From assembly GCA_028825055.1 (NCBI GenBank), contig JAPKAW010000033.1:1-12762 (forward strand): a DNA stretch of 12,762 nt, written 5' to 3'. A model generated the notes under the pieces. That model saw only the letters and a program-made list of their open reading frames with translations, was not told where the DNA came from and ran no database searches. How positions within the stretch are numbered: position 1 is the first letter of the stretch; each line of letters begins with the position of its first letter. Both the position numbers and the translations under genes were made by a program. The stretch comes from Flavobacteriales bacterium. Lineage in GTDB: Bacteria; Bacteroidota; Bacteroidia; Flavobacteriales_D; Sanyastnellaceae. Positions 7,830 through 12,762 of the stretch are shown in pieces.

Positions 7830-8548
7830 GACGCATCGGGAGTATAGCCATGTGCAGTGGGTTCGATCACTACTTTGCTGTTTCCATCTTCAATGATCCG
7901 TCCATCCTTCAGTCGAATTGTGCGGTCACACCGCGCAGCAATGTCGGCTTCGTGCGTCACAATGATGACGGTAATGCCGGTGCTGTTGACTTCGCGCAAG
8001 ACGTCCATGACTTCATTGGAGGTTACACTATCCAAAGCTCCAGTGGGTTCGTCAGCCAGGATAACTCTCGGGGTCGTGATCAACGCTCGGGCCATGGCCA
8101 CACGTTGCTTTTGTCCTCCTGAAAGTTCGCTTGGAAGATGATGCGCACGGTCAGCAATGCCCATGCGTTCGAGCATGGCCAACGCTCTTTTCTGGCGTTC
8201 GCGTCGGGGAATTTTTTGATAGAATAGGGGGAGAGCGACGTTCTCAAGAGCGCTTTTGAAAGCGATGAGATTGAAGGACTGGAAGACAAAACCCAAGAAT
8301 CTACTGCGGTATCGAGCAGATTGTCGTTCCGATAATTCCGACATGTCTACCTCGTCGAGGTGGTAAGAGCCTGCATCAAAGTTATCCAGCAATCCAAGAA
8401 CATTCAGAAGCGTTGACTTTCCACTCCCTGAGGACCCCATGATTGCGACCATTTCGCCTTGCTCAATAATCAAGTCAATGCCCTTCAGTACAGGCAATTG
8501 ACCTCCGGCTAGGGGGTAAGATTTTTCAATGCTGCGTAGAGAAAGCAT
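7826..8548 (-). CDS. ABC transporter ATP-binding protein (MacB/LolD type)
   Basis: This 240-residue ATPase powers the two permeases encoded after it. All catalytic motifs are intact: Walker A GSSGSGKST at 38-46, Q-loop Gln90 in VFQSFNL, signature LSGGQ at 142-146, Walker B VILADE at 162-167 followed by PTGALD, and H-loop His199 in VTHE. The sequence around Walker A and the ADEPTGALDS segment are typical of the MacB/LolD/FtsE group. The length matches a stand-alone subunit of this group. It is the first gene of the operon. Its ATG at 8548 lies only 4 bases beyond a strong TAnnTTTG match, so its mRNA may start at or near the start codon. The last 20 residues after the domain (SKVVIEPTAHGYTPDAS) are a short tail without a known motif. 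Confidence 0.95.
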   Translation of the reverse strand: MLSLRSIEKSYPLAGGQLPVLKGIDLIIEQGEMVAIMGSSGSGKSTLLNVLGLLDNFDAGSYHLDEVDMSELSERQSARYRSRFLGFVFQSFNLIAFKSALENVALPLFYQKIPRRERQKRALAMLERMGIADRAHHLPSELSGGQKQRVAMARALITTPRVILADEPTGALDSVTSNEVMDVLREVNSTGITVIIVTHEADIAARCDRTIRLKDGRIIEDGNSKVVIEPTAHGYTPDAS

Positions 8549-8726
8549 GAGTCAAAGATAACCCAAGGTCGTGCGTAGAAAATCGGATTCTGAGCCTGCT
8601 CATTGCCAATGATTTGTAAGGAATTCTTCGAAGCTACTTGGAAGCGCGTCCGAGGTCTTCCTATCTTATGCCTAGTTGGCGTTGCAGTGATTTGTGATTG
8701 AGGCGTTTAAATACTATGTGTGAAAT
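8549..8726. promoter_or_regulatory. Divergent intergenic region between the ABC exporter operon and the dioxygenase-methyltransferase gene
   Basis: This 178-bp non-coding stretch must contain promoters for both sides. Besides the minus-strand TATCTTTG at 8560-8553 it has a 5-bp dyad TGAGC-CT-GCTCA at 8591-8602, about 30 bases upstream of that element, where an activator could bind. For the plus-strand gene the best guess is TTTG at 8691-8694, a 17-base spacer and TACTATGT at 8712-8719, which is a poor match. An 8-bp palindrome CTTCGAAG lies at 8626-8633. None of the dyads is long enough to exclude chance. Confidence 0.35.
8553..8560 (-). promoter_or_regulatory. Bacteroidota-type -7 promoter element for the ABC exporter operon
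   Basis: On the minus strand the sequence TATCTTTG matches TAnnTTTG perfectly. It ends 4 bases before the ATG of the ATPase gene (8548). A canonical -33 TTG is not visible; the region 17-23 bases upstream reads GATTTTCT. If this is the real promoter, transcription would begin at or almost at the ATG, giving a leaderless message. An imperfectly conserved -33 box and the short distance keep the confidence moderate. Confidence 0.4.
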
Positions 8727-10121
8727 ATGTCCACATTCATTCAGAAGGTTTCTTTGAGAGACTTCGTCGATGAGATTGAGTTGAATGCGCCGAAGTCTTT
8801 GGACTATGATGCACTCTGTCGTTGGGTCGAGTCAAGGGATTGGCTATCGATGGACTGGCAGTCTGCTGTGCCGCCCATTGAAGATTCGTTGGACTATGCG
8901 CGTAACATTCTGTGCCTTGAGCCATTTGAAGTGGTCATGCTCCATTGGCCTGCTGGAGTGGAGAGTGCGGTACATCACCACGAGGGATTTTGGGGGTCTG
9001 TCGTCTGCCTCCAAGGAACACTGGAAAACGTAACCTATCGATTAAATGGAATGGAGCTCGAACGAGTCGACTTGCTTCGGGCTTACCCCGGAGGCATTGT
9101 TCCAGAGCCTGACGGCACATTGCACAAGATTCGAAATGGCAGTGCGACGGAAGCCCTAATAACGCTTCATTTCTATTTTCCGGCACTGGATACTCTGGAC
9201 GGTTTGGCCTTGTATGACTTAGAGACTGGAAGCCGTTACGTATGCAATGAAAAGGCGCCAACGGCTTCAATGAATTTGTCCCATGATTGTTACCGGTCTA
9301 TGGAAGCCAATGTATTTCAATTCAAGCCCATCGTGCCTTCATCGCATGTGCAATGCAATGTGGTGCCAAAACCCGATTCGGCTGTGATTGAAAAGATGGT
9401 GTCCAACTATTTTAACGAGCAGGCGGCAGTGTATGATGCTCAGGATGCACAAGTGCTCAAACGCAGGCAATACACGCAAGCCATTGACCTCAAAGTGTCG
9501 ACGTGTTTTAAAGCATTGCATGCAGTTCAACCTATGAAACAGGTCATGCACATGGCGTGTGGCACCGGCAGAAGAGGCCAAGGGATTCAGGCTCAAAGCG
9601 GGTTGGATTACGCGATGTATGGAATCGATTTGAGTGAAGAAATGGCCAAACAAGCGACGTTGCGTGGAGTGAAAACCCATGTCGGCTCGCTGTCATCCAT
9701 TTCCAATGCAGAGGAATTGCCATCGTTTGATGCCGTTACCCTGCTGTACGCATATGGTCATTTACCGAATGAGGCCAACAGATTGAAGGTTTTACGCAGC
9801 GCTTACGAGATGTTGCGGCCGGGTGGAGTCTTGATTTTTGATGCCTTTGATATTGCGGATGAGCACGAATGGGGTCCCGCGGCCTTGGCACAATTTGAAC
9901 TCCAGCGGCTGGCGAGTCAGGGCTATGAAGTGGGTGATGTTTTCTACCGCCGAAATCAAGGAGAAGAACAGGCCTTTTTGCATTATTGCTCAAAAGATGG
10001 CCTGCGCTCATTGGTGCAAAAGGCTGGATTTAAGATCCGGGAAATGATCACGGTAGGCTACAATGATACTTCCGAAGAGCAGGCTACCGATGGTAAATTG
10101 TTCGTTGTAGCTGAGCGCTAA
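8727..10121 (+). CDS. Fusion enzyme: cysteine-dioxygenase-type cupin plus SAM-dependent methyltransferase
   Basis: This 464-residue protein has two enzyme domains. Residues about 20-175 match type I cysteine dioxygenase (thiol + O2 to sulfinate, non-haem iron). Aligned to the mammalian enzyme, His83, His85 and His133 correspond to iron ligands His86, His88 and His140. Arg59 in DYARN corresponds to Arg60, which binds the substrate carboxylate. Thr146, His148 and Tyr150 correspond to the Ser-His-Tyr triad, with the 15-residue spacing from the third ligand kept. The Cys93 of the Cys-Tyr cross-link is Gly90, as in most bacterial enzymes. Arg59 favours cysteine over 3-mercaptopropionate. Residues about 224-464 are a class I methyltransferase: motif I VMHMACGTGR at 273-282 (the usual acidic residue before the GxG is absent), YGIDLSEEM at 298-306 with the ribose-binding Asp301, and LRPGGVLIFD at 363-372. 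Residues 176-223 form a linker. The methyl acceptor is unknown. No signal peptide, so cytoplasmic. The gene is single and convergent with the SulP gene. Confidence 0.88.
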   Translation: MSTFIQKVSLRDFVDEIELNAPKSLDYDALCRWVESRDWLSMDWQSAVPPIEDSLDYARNILCLEPFEVVMLHWPAGVESAVHHHEGFWGSVVCLQGTLENVTYRLNGMELERVDLLRAYPGGIVPEPDGTLHKIRNGSATEALITLHFYFPALDTLDGLALYDLETGSRYVCNEKAPTASMNLSHDCYRSMEANVFQFKPIVPSSHVQCNVVPKPDSAVIEKMVSNYFNEQAAVYDAQDAQVLKRRQYTQAIDLKVSTCFKALHAVQPMKQVMHMACGTGRRGQGIQAQSGLDYAMYGIDLSEEMAKQATLRGVKTHVGSLSSISNAEELPSFDAVTLLYAYGHLPNEANRLKVLRSAYEMLRPGGVLIFDAFDIADEHEWGPAALAQFELQRLASQGYEVGDVFYRRNQGEEQAFLHYCSKDGLRSLVQKAGFKIREMITVGYNDTSEEQATDGKLFVVAER

Positions 10122-10147
10122 CGGACGGGCTTATCCGAGCAGGATGG

Positions 10148-11710
10148 TCAGGCCTTGTCCGTAACGACTTTGTAGGTCGGATCTTCGAAGTGATTGACCT
10201 CGATAATTTCATCTGCGCGATCCAATAGTCTGCGACAATCTTCAGATAGATGCCGCAAGTGCACTGTTTTCCCCGCCTCTGCATATCGCGCGGTGAGCCG
10301 GTTTAAGGTTTCAATGGCAGACATGTCGGAAACACGACTTTCTTCAAAATCAATGACCACGTGTTCGGGATCGTTGGTGACGTCGAATTTTTCTTGAAAC
10401 GAGGTGATGGAGCCGAAAAAGAGGGGGCCATATATTTCATAGTGCTTCCAACCGTTTTCATCTACCCGCTTGCGAGCGCGAATGCGAATGGCATTGTCCC
10501 AAGCAAACAAGAGTGCCGCGATGATGACACCGATCAAAACAGCGAGTGCTAAGTTGTGTAGAACCGCCGTGACGATGGTAACGACCAGCATGATCAATAC
10601 ATCGCTGGTGGGCATCCGGCGGAAAGTCCGCAATGAAGCCCATTCAAACGTTCCAATGGCCACCATGATCATGAGCCCGGTCAGGGCAGCCATGGGGAGT
10701 TGTTCAATCAATGGGGCGCCAAAGAGGATGAAGACCAAGAGCATAACAGCCGCTACAATGCCCGATAAACGCGCTCGCGCTCCTGATGACACGTTGATCA
10801 AGGATTGGCCGATCATGGCGCATCCGCCCATGCCACTGAAGAGTCCGCTGAGAATGTTCGCACTTCCTTGCGCTACACATTCGCGGTTGCCTTGTCCTCG
10901 CGTTTGTGTAATTTCATCGATGATGTTCAACGTGAGCAAGCTTTCAAGTAAGCCAACACCCGCCACGATGGCGGCATATGGGAATATGAGGGTCAATGTT
11001 GCCCAAGTCAACGGGACATTGGGAATGTGAAATGGCGGAAATCCGCCTTGGATAGAAGCTAAATCGCCAACTGTCTTGGTCTCTATCCCGGTGACGGCGA
11101 CGATGGTAAAAACAATCAAAATTGCAGCCAAACCTCCCGGTATAGCCTTGGTGAGACGGGGTAAAAAAGCAATAACTGCCATCGAAAGCGCTACAAGTGC
11201 CCCGAAAATCAACAGTGATTCACCGCCAAGCCACCCGCCGTCACTGGTCCTAAACTGTTCAATCTGACTGCCTCCAATGATGATGGCGAGTCCATTGACA
11301 AATCCGAAAATAACAGGTTGCGGTACCAAACGCATCAATTTTCCCAAGCGAAGAAGACCCGCTCCGATTTGCAAGATTCCCGCCAAAATGACGGTAGCAA
11401 AGATGTACTCAGGTCCTTCTTGAATGGCAAGCGCTGCTATGACCACCGCGATTGCCCCCGTGGCTCCACTGATCATGCCAGGCCGTCCCCCCAAAACACT
11501 GGCGACAAGTCCCACCACAAAAGCAGCGTACAAGCCCGTCAAAGGACTGAGACCTGCAATCAATGCAAAGGCAATCGCCTCAGGAATGAGGGCCATAGCA
11601 ACGGTCAATCCGCTGAGAATCTCCAGCTTGTAGTCTACGGTTTGTCTCAAGTCGAATAAGGCGAGGCGCATGCGATGGGGGAGTTGGAAAAATGCGCGAA
11701 AGTACTCCAT
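10148..11710 (-). CDS. SulP family inorganic anion transporter with C-terminal STAS domain
   Basis: This 520-residue inner-membrane permease has the SulP layout. Residues about 28-408 are membrane-embedded, with about a dozen hydrophobic segments. Family landmarks include GLTVAMALIPEAIAFALIAG near 34-53, LSPLTGLYAAFV at 54-65, QPVIFGFVNGLAI near 131-143 and the loop GMGGCAMIGQSLINVSSGAR at 293-312. A cytoplasmic STAS domain follows at about 423-515; VVIDFEESRVSDMSAIETL at 451-469 marks its core, with Ser464 at the usual phosphorylatable position. Members import sulfate, bicarbonate or other anions, often with sodium or protons; the sequence alone does not choose among them. Length and domain order are normal. 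It is transcribed alone, divergent from the intradiol dioxygenase gene only 52 bases away, and ends 26 bases from the convergent fusion-enzyme gene. Confidence 0.93.
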   Translation of the reverse strand: MEYFRAFFQLPHRMRLALFDLRQTVDYKLEILSGLTVAMALIPEAIAFALIAGLSPLTGLYAAFVVGLVASVLGGRPGMISGATGAIAVVIAALAIQEGPEYIFATVILAGILQIGAGLLRLGKLMRLVPQPVIFGFVNGLAIIIGGSQIEQFRTSDGGWLGGESLLIFGALVALSMAVIAFLPRLTKAIPGGLAAILIVFTIVAVTGIETKTVGDLASIQGGFPPFHIPNVPLTWATLTLIFPYAAIVAGVGLLESLLTLNIIDEITQTRGQGNRECVAQGSANILSGLFSGMGGCAMIGQSLINVSSGARARLSGIVAAVMLLVFILFGAPLIEQLPMAALTGLMIMVAIGTFEWASLRTFRRMPTSDVLIMLVVTIVTAVLHNLALAVLIGVIIAALLFAWDNAIRIRARKRVDENGWKHYEIYGPLFFGSITSFQEKFDVTNDPEHVVIDFEESRVSDMSAIETLNRLTARYAEAGKTVHLRHLSEDCRRLLDRADEIIEVNHFEDPTYKVVTDKA

Positions 11711-11747
11711 TCAATGTGTTAATGGGCTATGATTTTCATGGAATTGG

Positions 11748-11760
11748 CAGCAACTTGCTG
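11748..11760. promoter_or_regulatory. 6-bp perfect inverted repeat CAGCAA-C-TTGCTG next to a start codon
   Basis: The dyad ends two bases before the ATG (11763) of the intradiol dioxygenase gene, inside the 52-bp region it shares with the divergent SulP gene. As RNA it could fold into a small hairpin (single-base loop, so realistically four or five pairs) that touches the ribosome entry region. As DNA it could be an operator serving both genes. No matching promoter boxes are clear in this short space. Confidence 0.3.
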
Positions 11761-11762
11761 GT

Positions 11763-12761
11763 ATGAAACGATTTCGATTTATTCAAAGCCTAGGATTCAT
11801 TGCAGCAGCACCTTTAGCCGCCTCATCATTGGGTCCTGTTGTGGCAGCTAAATCAAGAGGTATGAGTGGAGGATGTGCGCTGGTTCCATCAGAAACAGCC
11901 GGTCCATTTCCGCTAGATCTCACAGACAATGGTTTTTATTTCAGGCAAGACATTCGCGAGGATCGCACGGGCATTCCGTTGCGCCAGAAAATTCGGGTAG
12001 TAGGATTGGAGAATTGTGAGCCGATGGCCAATGTGCGAGTGAATATTTGGCATTGCGATGCAGAAGGCAATTATTCAGGCTACGGCACAGAAGTCGGGAC
12101 GACCTATTTACGCGGTTACCAGTTGACCGATGCCAACGGTGAATGCGAGTTCCTAACCATTTTCCCAGGCTGGTATCCCGGTCGAACCACGCACGTACAT
12201 TTTCAAGTGCATGTGAGCACATCGTACAGTGCGGTGTCCCAGTGGACCTGGTTGGGCGCTGACGCGCAAGCGCCGACTTTAGCGCATCCGGCACTGTATC
12301 CAGAAGGGCCGGACCCCCTGCCACCGACGTCCGATGGCGTTTTTGCGGATGGATTTGACTTGCAAACGGCTGATTTATTGTGGGATGAAGCCGCTCAGGA
12401 GTATGTCTCCAATTATGAAGTGACGGTGCAGGGCACAGGTGTGAGTGGAGTGGGACATCTCGAACGGATGGCTGCTGCGGTCATTGAAGTGAAACAAAAC
12501 GCACCGAACCCATTTAGGGATCGCACTGCGATTGGTTTTGTTTTGCATGAGCCGGCCAACGTGCGGTGGTCTTTGTGGTCTGTGTCCGGTCAATGTGTAT
12601 TCCAATCCGAAATCGGTTCTCTTGCTGCTGGTCAACACGATATTGACGTGAATCCAGGGCGTTTGGGATTGCCGGGCTCGTCCTATGTGTACCAGTTGGA
12701 TGCGACCACTTCCAAAGGGACGTATACGGCTGTCAAGCGCATGACGCACTTGGCTTCTTGA
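11763..12761 (+). CDS. Exported intradiol ring-cleavage dioxygenase with T9SS type A sorting domain
   Basis: This 332-residue protein joins a catechol/protocatechuate-dioxygenase fold to a secretion domain. Residues 1-29 are a signal peptide (basic MKRFR, hydrophobic, ending VVAA); many relatives use a Tat signal, but no twin arginine is present here. Residues about 38-225 are the catalytic domain. They begin CALVPSETAGPFP and contain all four expected Fe(III) ligands: Tyr104 (DAEGNY), Tyr138 (PGWY), His144 and His146 (THVHF). Arg141 corresponds to the conserved active-site arginine of protocatechuate 3,4-dioxygenase. Intradiol enzymes open a catechol ring with O2 to give a cis,cis-muconate-type diacid. 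Residues about 241-332 are a Por-type sorting domain (VKQNAPNPFRDRTAIGF, LWSVSGQCVF, AAGQHDID, terminal KRMTHL). The enzyme should therefore act outside the cell or on its surface, perhaps on phenolic or lignin-like matter; the substrate is inferred. The stop TGA lies one base from the window edge. Confidence 0.9.
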   Translation: MKRFRFIQSLGFIAAAPLAASSLGPVVAAKSRGMSGGCALVPSETAGPFPLDLTDNGFYFRQDIREDRTGIPLRQKIRVVGLENCEPMANVRVNIWHCDAEGNYSGYGTEVGTTYLRGYQLTDANGECEFLTIFPGWYPGRTTHVHFQVHVSTSYSAVSQWTWLGADAQAPTLAHPALYPEGPDPLPPTSDGVFADGFDLQTADLLWDEAAQEYVSNYEVTVQGTGVSGVGHLERMAAAVIEVKQNAPNPFRDRTAIGFVLHEPANVRWSLWSVSGQCVFQSEIGSLAAGQHDIDVNPGRLGLPGSSYVYQLDATTSKGTYTAVKRMTHLAS

Positions 12762-12762
12762 T

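Noticed and set aside
8626..8633. Palindrome CTTCGAAG next to GAATTC upstream of the fusion-enzyme gene
   Set aside because: An 8-bp palindrome is expected by chance in a region of this length and it does not line up with any promoter element.
10119..10150. Possible bidirectional terminator between the fusion-enzyme and SulP genes
   Set aside because: The only pairing is CGGA with TCCG across an 8-base loop, too weak, and there is no T-run on either side.
10470..11030. A 186-codon plus-strand open frame inside the SulP gene
   Set aside because: It is antisense to well-conserved SulP membrane segments and its protein has no domain or hydrophobic pattern of its own.
11763..11850. Twin-arginine (Tat) signal on the intradiol dioxygenase
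   Set aside because: The N-terminus reads MKRFRFIQ without two adjacent arginines, so an ordinary Sec signal peptide is the simpler reading.

Overview
The window looks like a stretch of a Bacteroidota chromosome, probably a Flavobacteriales-like marine or freshwater lineage of moderate GC. Two secreted proteins end in type IX secretion sorting domains, one of type B (CHU_C, gliding-motility associated) and one of type A (Por). The gene starts mostly lack Shine-Dalgarno sites, and one promoter matches the Bacteroidota TAnnTTTG -7 element. The lineage is inferred from these family signatures, not from a search. I see no rRNA, tRNA, CRISPR array, insertion sequence or phage gene.

Left part (1-4166): an exported Kazal-type (protease-inhibitor-like) cysteine-rich protein runs off the left edge on the minus strand. 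It is divergent from a very large plus-strand surface protein made of a signal peptide, an L-type lectin-like domain, about eleven Ig/PKD-like modules and a CHU_C sorting domain. Their 231-bp shared upstream region holds two tight inverted repeats and a recurring CACGA/TCGTG word.

Middle (4195-8548, minus strand): a compact four-gene operon for a MacAB/LolCDE-type tripartite exporter. In transcription order it is the ATPase, permease 1, permease 2 and the periplasmic adaptor. The first three genes are joined by ATGA overlaps. The two permeases are different proteins, so the inner-membrane part is probably a heterodimer. No outer-membrane channel is encoded here.

Right part (8727-12761): a plus-strand gene fuses a cysteine-dioxygenase-type cupin, with its metal, substrate and second-sphere residues all recognisable, to a class I SAM-dependent methyltransferase. 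This is the most unusual gene of the window. It converges on a minus-strand SulP anion transporter with a STAS domain. Divergent from that transporter, 52 bp away, is an exported intradiol ring-cleavage dioxygenase carrying a type A T9SS sorting domain. Three of the eight genes are thus exported or surface proteins, and one operon builds an exporter. The fusion enzyme and the SulP transporter could both touch sulfur metabolism, but they do not share an operon and the link is speculative.
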